Positions 36,733-46,022 of a stretch of DNA of 64,000 nucleotides are shown piece after piece. The stretch spans positions 1 to 64,000 of the forward strand of contig NZ_PNHQ01000009.1 of assembly GCF_002871935.1 (NCBI RefSeq). The letters run 5' to 3'. Below the pieces are notes generated by a model. That model searched no databases, was not told where the DNA came from, and was given only the letters and a program-made list of their open reading frames with translations. The position numbers and the translations under genes were made by a program. The DNA comes from Aerococcus viridans (GTDB lineage: Bacteria; Bacillota; Bacilli; Lactobacillales; Aerococcaceae). Positions within the stretch are counted from its first letter, which is position 1. Each line of letters opens with the position of its first letter.

Positions 36733-37638
36733 TTATTGTTTGAAAGGTTCGACGTGAACATCGGTTGCGGTGACATTTTGCGTATCTTGTAAGACGATTT
36801 CTACACGCTCCGTGATATCATGACCTGCTTGGACACTGATATTTGGATCAACCAAGATGGTGATGTCGATATATACATTAGCACCATAATTGCGGCCACG
36901 AATATCAGATACGGCTTGTACGCCTGGGATTTTTTCAACGATATCGCGATAAGTAGTTAATGCTTCTTGAGGAAAGCCATCTGAAAGTGAAAAGGCAGAT
37001 TCTTTGAAGATATCGTAACCTGATTTAATGATGATTAACCCAACAACAATAGCCATAGCGCCATCTAACCAAACGATGCCAGTACGACTAAGGACAACGG
37101 ATAGCGCTGTGGCGAAAGAAGTCAGCGCATCCGATAAGTTATCTTTAGCAGAGGCTTTTAAACTAGGGCTATTCAATCTTTTACCTAGACGGTTGTTGTA
37201 CCAAAATACGCCTGACATGATAAAACCTGAACTTAAACCAACAATAGCATTGATCACAGTTGGTGTGGCGTACTCTTGATTGATCAAAGCAGTAGTTGAA
37301 TCAATGGTTACGGTAATCCCGATATACAGAATGACAAAGGACATGATGAGGGTTGTAAGGGTTTCGATTTTATAGTGACCGTAACGGTGGTTATGGTCAG
37401 CAGGACGCTGAGATAAAATCATCCCCACAAGTAATACAATGGATGTGAAAGAGTCAGTAAAGTTATTTAAACCATCAGCAAATACAGCATCAGAGTTAAA
37501 GCTATAACCAACAATTAATTTAGTAGTAGAAATAATGATATAAGTTACAATGCTTAAGTAAATGCCTCTTCTAGCATAATGTTGGGTTGATTTAGTGGTG
37601 TTAGACTGTTGTTTAGGGGAAAAATTTTGCTTGTTCAC
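36733..37638 (-). CDS. Cation diffusion facilitator (CDF) metal exporter
   Basis: A 301-residue membrane transporter with six helices and a C-terminal cytoplasmic domain, exchanging a divalent metal (Zn, Mn, Fe or Co) for protons. The metal-site motifs are DGLNNFTDSF in helix 2, NHRYGHYKIETL, and SAKDNLSDAL in helix 5, with N and D in the places used by the manganese-type group. Start at GTG 37638 is preferred because AAAGGAG lies upstream; the frame is open 16 codons further back. The metal cannot be fixed from sequence alone. Confidence 0.88.
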   Translation of the reverse strand: MNKQNFSPKQQSNTTKSTQHYARRGIYLSIVTYIIISTTKLIVGYSFNSDAVFADGLNNFTDSFTSIVLLVGMILSQRPADHNHRYGHYKIETLTTLIMSFVILYIGITVTIDSTTALINQEYATPTVINAIVGLSSGFIMSGVFWYNNRLGKRLNSPSLKASAKDNLSDALTSFATALSVVLSRTGIVWLDGAMAIVVGLIIIKSGYDIFKESAFSLSDGFPQEALTTYRDIVEKIPGVQAVSDIRGRNYGANVYIDITILVDPNISVQAGHDITERVEIVLQDTQNVTATDVHVEPFKQ

Positions 37639-37781
37639 TGTTGGTAGCACTCCTTTAATAACTGATAACACATTGAAAAAAATCAATTCTTTCCATTATA
37701 CGTACTCATAATCTATTATTCAAGCGTTTTTAACGCATTTTTCTTTAAATCATTTCTATATGAAATTAATCAAAATTATGA

Positions 37782-37810
37782 TTGACTTAATATGTCAAGT
37801 AATATAACAT
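37782..37810 (+). promoter_or_regulatory. GlnR box on the glnR-dapL promoter
   Basis: TTGACT (37782-37787), a 17-bp spacer and TAACAT (37805-37810) form a promoter. TGTCAAGTAATATAACA (37793-37809) is a perfect match to the GlnR/TnrA consensus TGTNA-N7-TNACA and overlaps the spacer and -10. GlnR should therefore repress its own operon under nitrogen excess. Confidence 0.85.
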
Positions 37811-37851
37811 GAGATTAAAATACAATTAAAAAAGAATGAAGGTGAGTTGGC

Positions 37852-38226
37852 ATGAAGGAAAAAGAGCTACGACGTACACTAGCAGTTTTCCCAATTGGGA
37901 CAGTTGTACAGCTAACAGATTTGACACCCAGACAGGTACGTTATTATGAAGAGCAAAAGTTAATTAAGCCAAAACGTTCAGAAACAAACCGTCGGATGTA
38001 TTCCTTGAATGATGTCGATCGATTATTAGAAATCAAAGATTATTTAAATGAAGGCATGAGTATTCAAGCAATTTACAATACGTATAATCGTCAACATACA
38101 CAACCTAAGGTGACGGATACAAAGCAGCTGACCGATGAAGATGTCCGCCGAATTCTATATAATGAGATTTTAAATCAAGGTGGTTTCCGAAATGCTGGAG
38201 CCGACCAAGATTATCCATTTCGTTAA
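37852..38226 (+). CDS. glnR: Nitrogen regulator GlnR (MerR family)
   Basis: A 124-residue MerR-type repressor that responds to feedback-inhibited glutamine synthetase. The winged HTH reads FPIGTVVQLTDLTPRQVRYYEEQKLI followed by NRRMYSLNDVDRLLEIKDYL, closely fitting GlnR. The C-terminal tail that senses glutamine synthetase in Bacillus is short here and ends DQDYPFR. Its own promoter holds a GlnR box. In most Lactobacillales glnA follows directly; here dapL follows after 70 bp and no glnA is in the window. Confidence 0.92.
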   Translation: MKEKELRRTLAVFPIGTVVQLTDLTPRQVRYYEEQKLIKPKRSETNRRMYSLNDVDRLLEIKDYLNEGMSIQAIYNTYNRQHTQPKVTDTKQLTDEDVRRILYNEILNQGGFRNAGADQDYPFR

Positions 38227-38296
38227 TCCTCGGTTAGTTGAAGATGGCGTGAAAGTGATTAAAAAATTAGTATATATCATATAGAGGAGATTTTTT

Positions 38297-39517
38297 ATGA
38301 ACCAAATTAATAAAGATTACCAACGATTACCAGGCTCTTATTTATTCGCAGAAGTAAAACGTCGTCAAGAAGCTTATGAAAAAGCACATCCAGATCAAAA
38401 CGTGATTCGTTTAGGTGTAGGTGATGTGACCCTACCTTTAGCACCGGCAGTTATTGAAGCTTTACACCAGGCTGTTGACGAACAAGCGGATGCTGCCACT
38501 TTCAAAGGGTATGCGCCAGATCATGGTTATGACTTTTTACGAGAAGCTATTCAAAAGAATGACTTTGCAGCACGTGGTGCAGATATAGCAGTGGATGAAA
38601 TCGTGATTTCTGATGGTGCTAAATCTGATTCTTCAAATATCCAAGAAATTTTTGGTCCAGACATCAAAATTGCTGTTGGAGACCCAGTTTACCCAGTGTA
38701 TATTGATTCGAATATCATGGCTGGACGTGGTGGTGACTATGATGAAGAAACTGGTAAATGGTCTGATTTAGTTTATTTATCAGCCACAGCGGAAAATAAC
38801 TTTAAACCAGCTTTACCTGAGGAGCCAGTTGACTTAGTATACCTTTGCTATCCAAATAATCCTACAGGGACAACCTTAAATACAGCTGACTTACAAAAAT
38901 GGGTGGATTGGGCAAACGAAAATGATGCCATTATCATTTTTGACTCAGCGTATGAATCATTTATTACCGAGGAGGATGTACCACATTCCATTTTTGAATT
39001 ACCTGGTTCACGTACTTGTGCGATTGAAATCCGTTCATTCTCAAAACGAGCTGGATTTACTGGTGTACGCTTAGGCGCAACCATTATTCCAAAAGAGCTA
39101 GAAATTGATGGGGTATCTTTATTAGATCTTTGGAAACGTCGTGTTTCAACGAAATTTAATGGTGCACCTTACATCGTGCAACGTGCAGGAGAAGCGAGCT
39201 ATTCTAAAGAAGGAAAAGCGCAAATTGAAGAAATGTTAGCTTACTACCGTCGCAATGCTCGCCTAATCAAAGAAGGATTAGAAACAGCAGGATATGAAGT
39301 ATTTGGTGGTGTGAACGCCCCTTACGTTTGGTTGAAAACACCTCAAGGCATGGATTCATGGGACTTCTTTGACTTTCTACTAGAAAATGCTCAAATTGTT
39401 GGGACACCTGGTGTTGGTTTTGGACCTTCAGGAGCAGGCTACTTCCGATTAACAGCCTTCAATACATACGAAAAAACTGCAGAAGCTGTTGAACGTATCA
39501 AAGCTTTAAACAAATAA
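38297..39517 (+). CDS. dapL: LL-diaminopimelate aminotransferase DapL
   Basis: A 406-residue PLP enzyme that converts tetrahydrodipicolinate directly to LL-diaminopimelate with glutamate as donor. YQRLPGSYLFAEVKRR, IRLGVGDVTLPLAPAVIEAL, VISDGAKSDSSNIQEIFG and YPNNPTGTTLN follow the DapL pattern closely; the PLP lysine is in RSFSKRAGFTGVRLG. GAGGAG lies before the ATG. It sits behind glnR, so it may share its nitrogen-responsive promoter. DapL is uncommon in Lactobacillales, where succinyl or acetyl routes prevail. A general class I aminotransferase is the fallback assignment. Confidence 0.85.
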   Translation: MNQINKDYQRLPGSYLFAEVKRRQEAYEKAHPDQNVIRLGVGDVTLPLAPAVIEALHQAVDEQADAATFKGYAPDHGYDFLREAIQKNDFAARGADIAVDEIVISDGAKSDSSNIQEIFGPDIKIAVGDPVYPVYIDSNIMAGRGGDYDEETGKWSDLVYLSATAENNFKPALPEEPVDLVYLCYPNNPTGTTLNTADLQKWVDWANENDAIIIFDSAYESFITEEDVPHSIFELPGSRTCAIEIRSFSKRAGFTGVRLGATIIPKELEIDGVSLLDLWKRRVSTKFNGAPYIVQRAGEASYSKEGKAQIEEMLAYYRRNARLIKEGLETAGYEVFGGVNAPYVWLKTPQGMDSWDFFDFLLENAQIVGTPGVGFGPSGAGYFRLTAFNTYEKTAEAVERIKALNK

Positions 39518-39534
39518 ATATCATCTTCAAGGGA

Positions 39535-39571
39535 AAAGGATCTGTGGTATCAATATCGCAGACCTTTTTTT
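39535..39571 (+). terminator. Intrinsic terminator after dapL
   Basis: AAGG(A)TCTG pairs with CAGACCTT across a short loop (one bulged A) and runs into a T-tract, about 20 bp past the stop. Confidence 0.75.
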
Positions 39572-39716
39572 GCTTGTGTATAGATTTACTTATCCTCCTA
39601 TTCACTCAATCATCGCTTTTATCGATTATTCTTGAGTGATTATGCATAAACTAGCTATCTAATTAGACATGTTAAGATGGCAGTAATGGCTTTAAATAAA
39701 GTTTTGGGAGGAATAA

Positions 39717-40562
39717 ATGATGAAGAAAGCTTTATGGTTGATAACAGGAGCTACCTTTTTCCTAGCTGCATGTGGCAATGGTGAATCAGCAGAGTTGGAT
39801 CAGATATCTGTTGCGTCACGGGGGTCGGATGTAGAAATATGGGACTATATAGCAGAGTCAGATGCAGCTACAGAAGCAGGTTTAGCGATTGAAGTGATTT
39901 CAATTGATGGTGATGGGGTTCAAACGAATACTGCAACGGCTGAAGGCGAGGTAGATGCTAACGCCTTTCAGAATCTAGGTTACATGGAAACGTTCAATGA
40001 AAATTCAACCAACCAACTAGTACCAATTGCGACAACTTACCGAGAACCCATGGGAATTTACTCTGATCAATATACAGCCATTGATCAGGTGGCTGAGGGA
40101 GATTTAGTCGGAATTTCTACTAATAGTGCTAGTCAAGCCCGTGAATTATCGGTACTTGCAGGTGCTGGTATCATTACTTTAGTGGATGACTTTGATCCTA
40201 ATGCAGGAACAATCAACGATATCGCAGAAAATCCCCTAAATTTAGAATTTATTGAGGTAGATGAATTACAATTAGCCCGTAGTTTATCTGATTTAAATCT
40301 GGCGGTCATAGGGAATACGATTGCCCTAGAATCAGGATTAAATGTTACGAAAGATGCGATTTATGTGGAAGAATTAGATGAGCATGCAAATGGCACAATT
40401 AATGTGATTGCTACTGCAGCCGGTAATGAAGATGACGAAAATCTACAGAAACTAAGTGCTTTATACCATTCTGATGAAGTCCAAACATTTATTGCTGAAA
40501 CTTTTGATGGGACAAAGTTAGAAGTAGAAATCCCTATTGAAGAAGTATGGTCAGTAGATTAA
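39717..40562 (+). CDS. metQ: MetQ/NlpA-type substrate-binding lipoprotein
   Basis: A 281-residue lipoprotein of the NlpA family that binds methionine (often D- and L-forms) for an ABC importer. The signal peptide ends in the lipobox LAAC (Cys about residue 20). Family traits follow: QTNTATAEGEVDANAFQNLGYMETFN and the later AVIGNTIALESGL block. Two adjacent ATG codons are possible starts, behind GGGAGGA. No metN ATPase or metI permease gene is adjacent, so it is an orphan binding protein that must work with a transporter encoded elsewhere. No S-box or T-box leader is seen upstream. Confidence 0.88.
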   Translation: MMKKALWLITGATFFLAACGNGESAELDQISVASRGSDVEIWDYIAESDAATEAGLAIEVISIDGDGVQTNTATAEGEVDANAFQNLGYMETFNENSTNQLVPIATTYREPMGIYSDQYTAIDQVAEGDLVGISTNSASQARELSVLAGAGIITLVDDFDPNAGTINDIAENPLNLEFIEVDELQLARSLSDLNLAVIGNTIALESGLNVTKDAIYVEELDEHANGTINVIATAAGNEDDENLQKLSALYHSDEVQTFIAETFDGTKLEVEIPIEEVWSVD

Positions 40563-40664
40563 GTAATAGGTATGTCAAGATCAGTGTCATATTTTCTGTC
40601 ATCATTGTAGGGTGAAATGACTTTTCTGGTTAGATTTGGTATTATTTTATACAAGGAATGAATT

Positions 40665-40711
40665 ATGCGCAAAGTACAGAATCTATACAAAATCTGATTT
40701 TGCGCATTTTT
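40665..40711 (+). terminator. Intrinsic terminator between metQ and the mannose PTS operon
   Basis: ATGCGCAAA (40665-40673) pairs with TTTGCGCAT (40699-40707), followed by TTTT. It lies about 100 bp after metQ. Confidence 0.8.
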
Positions 40712-40894
40712 TGATATATATGAGAAAACTTTAATCGAAAGATAAAAGAAAAATTTGCAAACTTTATAACTTATACAACATGTTAAGAAAAAAACTGATT
40801 TAACAGCATTTATAACTATTTTTTGAGTAAAAGAGTCTGTTTAATTGTTTTAAAGTCTAGTCATTCGCAATCTTTTGCAAAAAAATGACGGATT

Positions 40895-40973
40895 TTGACA
40901 AAAATCCTGATTTTCTTTAGTATTTTATGATTGTATTTGGAAGATTTTACTTATATACTTGGAAACGGATACA
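40895..40973 (+). promoter_or_regulatory. Promoter and possible cre site of the mannose PTS operon
   Basis: TTGACA (40895-40900), a 17-bp spacer and TAGTAT (40918-40923). Downstream, TGGAAACGGATACA (40960-40973) resembles a cre site with two mismatches. No -24/-12 sigma-54 promoter, common for ManLMN operons in Listeria and enterococci, was found. The promoter is well supported; the cre call is weak. Confidence 0.65.
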
Positions 40974-41007
40974 GGTGTCCAAATTTTATTTAGGGAGGTT
41001 TAATAGG

Positions 41008-41997
41008 ATGATAGGAATTATTTTAGCGAGTCACGGTAAGTTCGCTGAAGGCATTAAACAATCTGCTGAGATGATTTTCGGAGAGCAAGAAAATCTGCAA
41101 GCAGTGACCTTTATGCCTGAAGAAGGGCCAGATGATTTACGTGCCCACCTTTTGGAAGCAGTCGAATCTTTCGATGATACGTTACAAATTCTATTTTTAG
41201 TTGATTTGTGGGGAGGGTCACCATTCAACCAGGCCAATGCAATTCACGAAGAAATGCCAGAACGTACGGCAATTGTAAGTGGATTAAATCTACCGATGCT
41301 CTTGGAAGCTTTGGGACAACGCTTTGCTTCTGACCAAGTAGCAGATGTTGCCAAACACATTTTAACAAGAGATGTGGCAGGTATTCGTGTAAAACCTGAA
41401 GCGCTAGGTGAAGGTATTGATGCCCCAGCTGAAGCAGCTAATGAGGAAGGCGAAGAAGCGCAAGTAGGTACCTTAAAACCGGGTACAGTGTTAGGCGACG
41501 GCAAAATCAAGTATGTACTAGCGCGTGTAGATACACGTTTATTACATGGGCAAGTAGCTACTGGTTGGGTACGTTCAGTAAATCCTAACCGTATTATTGT
41601 CGTATCTGACAAAGTAGCTAAAGATGATATGCGAAAATCATTGATTCAACAAGCTGCACCATCAGGTATTCGTGCAAACACTATTCCAGTATCTAAACTA
41701 GCTGAAGTTGATAAAGATCCACGTTTTGGTAATACAAAGGCATTATTATTATTTGAAACTCCACAAGACGTATTAGCAGCAATTGAAGCTGGTGTAGATA
41801 TTAAGGAAGTTAACTTAGGGTCAATGGCCCACACTAAAGGGAAAACAATGATTTCAAGATCATTGTCTGTAGACGAAGAAGATGTAGCAACTTTACAAAA
41901 ATTAAAAGACCTAGGGGTTAAATTTGATGTGCGTAAAGTCCCAGCAGATTCAGATGAAAACTTAGACAAACTGTTGAAAAATCATGATTTAATTTAA
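41008..41997 (+). CDS. manL: Mannose-family PTS EIIAB component
   Basis: A 329-residue fusion of EIIA-Man and EIIB-Man, which pass phosphate from HPr to the incoming sugar. The EIIA phospho-His is in LASHGKFAEGIKQS (residue about 9) and the EIIB phospho-His is in RVDTRLLHGQVATGW (about residue 188). A linker of about 30 residues rich in Ala and Glu joins them. ATG 41008 with GGGAGG upstream is chosen; the open frame starts earlier but overlaps the cre-like region. First gene of manL-manM-manN-manO-manA. Confidence 0.95.
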   Translation: MIGIILASHGKFAEGIKQSAEMIFGEQENLQAVTFMPEEGPDDLRAHLLEAVESFDDTLQILFLVDLWGGSPFNQANAIHEEMPERTAIVSGLNLPMLLEALGQRFASDQVADVAKHILTRDVAGIRVKPEALGEGIDAPAEAANEEGEEAQVGTLKPGTVLGDGKIKYVLARVDTRLLHGQVATGWVRSVNPNRIIVVSDKVAKDDMRKSLIQQAAPSGIRANTIPVSKLAEVDKDPRFGNTKALLLFETPQDVLAAIEAGVDIKEVNLGSMAHTKGKTMISRSLSVDEEDVATLQKLKDLGVKFDVRKVPADSDENLDKLLKNHDLI

Positions 41998-42016
41998 AAG
42001 GGAGGTCGACAGAAAG

Positions 42017-42826
42017 ATGGATATTTCAATTTTTTCAGCTATAGCTATTTGTATTATTGCATTATTCGCTGGTTTTGAAAGTGTGTTGGACTCTTTCCAA
42101 TTACACCAACCAATTCTTGTTTGTACATTAATTGGTCTTGCAACAGGTAACTTAACAGAAGGATTACTATTAGGTGGTCAATTACAATTAATCGCTTTGG
42201 GTTGGATGAATATCGGGGCAGCGCAAGCGCCGGATGCCGCTCTAGCAGGTGTAATCGCAGGTATTTTAGTATTAACTAAAGGTGCTTCTGTATCTGAAGG
42301 TATTGCAATTGCAGTGCCTTTAGCAATCGCTGGTCAAGTATTAACAATCTTCGTTCGTACAATGACAGTAGGTTTGGCGCATTATGCGGATGCTCAAGCG
42401 GAAAAAGGTTCTATTCGCGGTGTTGAATCTGCAAATATGATGGCTTTAGCCTTACAAGGTTTACGTGTAATGATTCCAGCAATCGCTACTTTAGCCTTAC
42501 CAGCTTCAGCTGTGCAAGGTGCGTTAGCTGCTATTCCAGACTGGATTACAGGTGGTTTAGCTGTTGGTGGTGGTATGATCGTTGCTGTAGGTTACGCAAT
42601 GGTTATCAACATGATGGCAACAAAAACGACATGGCCATTCTTCTTTATTGGTTTTGCGTTAGCAGCTGTAACAGAATTAAACTTAGTGGCAATGGGTATT
42701 ATCGGTGTTGCCTTAGCACTTATCTACATTGAATTATCTCCACAATTTAATGGCGGTGGCGGTTCAGGATCTGGTGGTTCAGGTTCAGTTGAGGCCCAAT
42801 TAGATGCCATTTTAGAAGATTATTAA
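42017..42826 (+). CDS. manM: Mannose-family PTS EIIC component
   Basis: A 269-residue membrane subunit, forming with EIID the sugar channel. FQLHQPILVCTLIGLATGNLTEGLLLGGQLQLIALGWMNIGAAQAPDAAL contains the family signature of EIIC-Man. The C-terminus ends in a Gly-Ser-rich stretch followed by VEAQLDAILEDY. GGGAGG lies before the start. The encoded complex is also a known receptor for class IIa bacteriocins in related bacteria; sensitivity here cannot be judged. Confidence 0.95.
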   Translation: MDISIFSAIAICIIALFAGFESVLDSFQLHQPILVCTLIGLATGNLTEGLLLGGQLQLIALGWMNIGAAQAPDAALAGVIAGILVLTKGASVSEGIAIAVPLAIAGQVLTIFVRTMTVGLAHYADAQAEKGSIRGVESANMMALALQGLRVMIPAIATLALPASAVQGALAAIPDWITGGLAVGGGMIVAVGYAMVINMMATKTTWPFFFIGFALAAVTELNLVAMGIIGVALALIYIELSPQFNGGGGSGSGGSGSVEAQLDAILEDY

Positions 42827-42838
42827 GGAGGGGAAGAC

Positions 42839-43786
42839 ATGACTGAAGAAGTAACAAAGCGTGTATCATTAACGAAAAAAGACCGTATAATTGCAAACTG
42901 GCGATTAACTTTCGTTCAAGCTTCATGGAACTACGAACGTATGCATAACGTTGGTTGGGCCTATGTACTAGCCCCAGCAATCAAAAAATTATATACAAGT
43001 AAAGAAGAACGTACAGCAGCTTTACAACGTCACTTGGAATTCATTAACTCTCACCCTTATGTTGAAGCACCTATTTTAGGGGTAACTTTAGCTATGGAAG
43101 AAGAAAAGGCCAATGGTACAGATATTGAAGACCAAGCCATCCAAGGGGTTAAAGTTGGTATGATGGGACCACTTGCTGGTGTGGGTGACCCAATTTTCTG
43201 GGGTACTTTACGTCCAGTAATTGGTGCTTTTGCTGCATCACTTGCTTTAAGTCAATCGATGCTTGGACCGATTCTATTCTTTGTACTTTGGAACTTAATC
43301 CGTGTAGCCTTCACTTGGTATACTCAAGAATTAGGTTACCGTGCCGGTTCTGAAATTACAAAAGACTTATCTGGTGGGATTATTCAAAAAATCACTGTTG
43401 GGGCATCTATTCTAGGGATGTTCGTTATGGGGGTATTGGTACCTCGTTGGACAACAATGAATTTCCCAAGAGTCATTTCTGAAGTAACCAATCAAGAAGA
43501 CGCTATTGTAAACTTTGATGGTTTAGTTCAAGCAGCTAATAACAATAACGTCACTGCAGATAGCTTCCGTGATGTGATTAATCAAATTTCATCAGGTCAG
43601 TTAGTGAATACAACAACCCAAACAACATTAGGTGATGTATTTAACCAATTATTACCTGGTATGATGCCGTTACTATTAACCTTATTATGTATGTACTTAT
43701 TAAAACGTAAAGTCAGCGCAACTACCTTGATTTTCTCTATCTTTGCGGTCGGTATCGTGCTTTACGTACTAGGAATCATGGGTTAA
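42839..43786 (+). CDS. manN: Mannose-family PTS EIID component
   Basis: A 315-residue membrane subunit partnering EIIC. QASWNYERMHNVGWAYVLAPAIKKLY and HLEFINSHPYVEAPILGVTLAMEE are EIID hallmarks, with GVKVGMMGPLAGVGDPIFWGT next. Helices lie mainly in the C-terminal half. An Asn/Thr-rich loop around residues 215-265 may face outside. AAGGAGG precedes the ATG, 12 bp after manM. Confidence 0.95.
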   Translation: MTEEVTKRVSLTKKDRIIANWRLTFVQASWNYERMHNVGWAYVLAPAIKKLYTSKEERTAALQRHLEFINSHPYVEAPILGVTLAMEEEKANGTDIEDQAIQGVKVGMMGPLAGVGDPIFWGTLRPVIGAFAASLALSQSMLGPILFFVLWNLIRVAFTWYTQELGYRAGSEITKDLSGGIIQKITVGASILGMFVMGVLVPRWTTMNFPRVISEVTNQEDAIVNFDGLVQAANNNNVTADSFRDVINQISSGQLVNTTTQTTLGDVFNQLLPGMMPLLLTLLCMYLLKRKVSATTLIFSIFAVGIVLYVLGIMG

Positions 43787-43787
43787 G

Positions 43788-44171
43788 ATGACAGCTCAAT
43801 TAAATACTGAAGTAACGTTCGTCTCCAAAGCAAATGCGATGATTAATCCTATCGATCCCAAATCAGGTTTACTGATGGTGGGCGATAAGGGTGTCGAATT
43901 TCGTGAGGAGAACGGACCAGGCTTCATTCAAATTCCATGGGTTAACATTTCACGTATTCGCGTGCAAATGTTCTTCAAAGGACGATATGTCCGCGGCTTC
44001 TATTTTGAAACCGATGAAGGGCAACTCCTGGAATTTGTTGTTGATGAAGCTAAAGATAGTCTGCGGGCAATGCGCAAGTATCTGCCCCGAGAAAAATTTG
44101 TCGCACAACAAAGTAACCTGGCTAATCTGTTTAAAAATCCTTTTAAACGCCGAAAAAAAGACAAGGAGTAG
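43788..44171 (+). CDS. manO: DUF956 protein ManO
   Basis: A 127-residue soluble protein of the DUF956 family, nearly always found behind manLMN and proposed to modulate operon expression. The segment LLMVGDKGVEFREENGPGFIQIPWVNISRIRVQMFFKGRYVRGFYFET is typical. It ends in a strongly basic tail (KNPFKRRKKDKE). It begins one base after manN ends and its stop overlaps the region of the manA start. The molecular role is not established. Confidence 0.9.
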   Translation: MTAQLNTEVTFVSKANAMINPIDPKSGLLMVGDKGVEFREENGPGFIQIPWVNISRIRVQMFFKGRYVRGFYFETDEGQLLEFVVDEAKDSLRAMRKYLPREKFVAQQSNLANLFKNPFKRRKKDKE

Positions 44172-44173
44172 TG

Positions 44174-45127
44174 ATGATGCAAGGACCCATATTCTTAAAG
44201 CCTTACCTAGAAGAAAAAATCTGGGGTGGGCAGAAATTACGCAGTCAATTTAAATTGGATATCCCATCAAACCAAACGGGAGAAGCGTGGGTCATTTCAG
44301 GACATGAACATGGGCAATCTGTTGTGACATCACCGGAATCTCTTGCTGGTCTAACACTTTCTGATTTATACCATCAACATCCAGACTTGTTCCTAGGTCA
44401 AGCGACTGATCGTTTTCCATTATTAATTAAAATTATTGATGCTAAAGAAGACTTATCCGTACAAGTTCATCCTGATGACGCGTATGGACTAGCGCATGAA
44501 AATGATCTTGGGAAAACTGAATGTTGGTATGTTATGGATGCTGATCCAGGTGCTTACCTAATTTACGGCCATAATGCACGGAACAAAGCACAATTTCTAG
44601 AAATGGTTGAGGACAATGAGTGGGACCAACTCTTACGAAAGGTACCTGTTCATGCTGGCGACTTTTTCGCAGTACCAGCTGGTACTATCCACGCTATTGG
44701 TGGTGGCGTATTAATCCTAGAAACACAACAGAGTTCTAATACAACTTACCGAGTTTATGATTATGGACGTAAAGATGCGCAAGGTAATGAACGTGACCTA
44801 CACATCCAACAATCAGCGGATGTGACCATGTTCCCTCACCAAGATACTTTAGCAGATGGACGAACAACCGAATTACCAGGTGGATCAATCCAAGAATTTT
44901 GGACTAACGAATACTTCTCTGTGGCAAAATGGACAGTCGAGGATAATTTGCATATCAATTTATCTGACAAGTACCAATTATGTACTGTTCTTGATGGTCA
45001 AGGGCAAGTAACGGTTGGTGACAAAACTTGGGCTGTAAAAGCAGCTGATGCCTTTATCTTGCCAAGTGGTTTAAGTGAGGTAATACTTACCGGTCAATTC
45101 AGTTTAATGGTTGCAGAAGAAGCATAA
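44174..45127 (+). CDS. manA: Mannose-6-phosphate isomerase (class I)
   Basis: A 317-residue zinc enzyme that turns mannose-6-phosphate, the product of the upstream PTS, into fructose-6-phosphate. LSVQVHPDDAYG and GKTECWYVMDA supply metal-site residues (Gln, His, Glu) and VPAGTIHAIGGGVLILETQQSSNTTYRVYDYG is the family signature. The start may be ATG 44174 or 44177, both behind AAGGAG. Its presence in the operon supports mannose as a real substrate of the transporter. A terminator follows. Confidence 0.95.
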   Translation: MMQGPIFLKPYLEEKIWGGQKLRSQFKLDIPSNQTGEAWVISGHEHGQSVVTSPESLAGLTLSDLYHQHPDLFLGQATDRFPLLIKIIDAKEDLSVQVHPDDAYGLAHENDLGKTECWYVMDADPGAYLIYGHNARNKAQFLEMVEDNEWDQLLRKVPVHAGDFFAVPAGTIHAIGGGVLILETQQSSNTTYRVYDYGRKDAQGNERDLHIQQSADVTMFPHQDTLADGRTTELPGGSIQEFWTNEYFSVAKWTVEDNLHINLSDKYQLCTVLDGQGQVTVGDKTWAVKAADAFILPSGLSEVILTGQFSLMVAEEA

Positions 45128-45140
45128 AATTTAGCATACA

Positions 45141-45192
45141 AAAATAGCTCAAGGGATAAGCGTTGGCTTTCATATCCCTTGGGCTATTTTTA
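45141..45192 (+). terminator. Intrinsic terminator after manA
   Basis: A long stem (AAAATAGCTCAAGGGATA / TATCCCTTGGGCTATTTT, one bulge) with T-tract. It could also serve the convergent formate/nitrite transporter gene. Confidence 0.9.
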
Positions 45193-45230
45193 ATATATTC
45201 TAGTTAAGGAAGTGGCAGTGTGAACTTCGG

Positions 45231-46022
45231 TTAGTCAAGATAAGGGGCATCATGACTATTCAAGAAACTATAACCCAGCCCCATAATGACACCACCACCT
45301 ATTAAATTCCCGATAAAGGCGATAGTCCAATTCATCAACACAGCGACTAAATTCATCTCATTACCTGAGAAGAAAGCTAAACTCATTAGGGAGAAGTTTG
45401 CAATAATATGCTCAAAACCACCATAAACAAAGAGAAAAATAACAGCAATAATGAAGAACAAGCGTGCAGTATCATCTTTCATTTTCATTTGTCCCATGAT
45501 GGTGATATTTACAAATATATTTGCAAGAATCCCATCTATGAATAAGGTCCAAATATCTTTATCTAATTTAGCGTTAATAACTGTCATTAGCGCTGAGTCG
45601 GCATTAAAATAATGTGCTGCACTTGAATTGCCAATAAGAATACCTACAATAATAGCACCTAGTAAATTCATTAGCGTACAAATAACGATGATTGTTAAAG
45701 CTTTTGACCATGTTAAATTTCGACGATGAGCACCTGTGAAGAGGTACATCATATTTGAAGTAGCTAGTTCACCGTTTAAATAAATAATCATTGCTAATCC
45801 TATGGGGAATATGAGGGCATAAGTGATTTTACCCAAAGGAGGATAGTCTAAAGCAATGACATCCCAAAGTATCATGCCGATTGCGGTTGGTAAGGTTAAG
45901 AAAAACCCCGCATATATTGCTCTCAACAAATATTTTGTTTTTGATTGGTCAAAAAGGGTCTCTTTTTTGCTAACTGCACCATCGATTTTATTCATAAAAT
46001 TTGAAATAGGCTTGTCGCTCAT
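45231..46022 (-). CDS. Formate/nitrite transporter family channel (FNT)
   Basis: A 263-residue channel with six helices of the FocA/NirC family. GELATSNMMYLFTGAHRRNLTW carries the family loop after helix 2, and an FEHIIANFSLMSLA segment carries the FxHxxxNM-like motif with the central pore His. In a fermentative organism it most likely exports or imports formate; no pflB or nitrite genes are nearby to decide. AAGGAG lies before the ATG. Two Rex-like repeats lie in the long upstream gap. Confidence 0.88.
   Translation of the reverse strand: MSDKPISNFMNKIDGAVSKKETLFDQSKTKYLLRAIYAGFFLTLPTAIGMILWDVIALDYPPLGKITYALIFPIGLAMIIYLNGELATSNMMYLFTGAHRRNLTWSKALTIIVICTLMNLLGAIIVGILIGNSSAAHYFNADSALMTVINAKLDKDIWTLFIDGILANIFVNITIMGQMKMKDDTARLFFIIAVIFLFVYGGFEHIIANFSLMSLAFFSGNEMNLVAVLMNWTIAFIGNLIGGGVIMGLGYSFLNSHDAPYLD

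Noticed and set aside
40563-41007. Search for a sigma-54 promoter before the mannose PTS operon
   Set aside because: No TGGCA-N7-TTGC-type -24/-12 element was found; a normal sigma-70 type promoter fits better.
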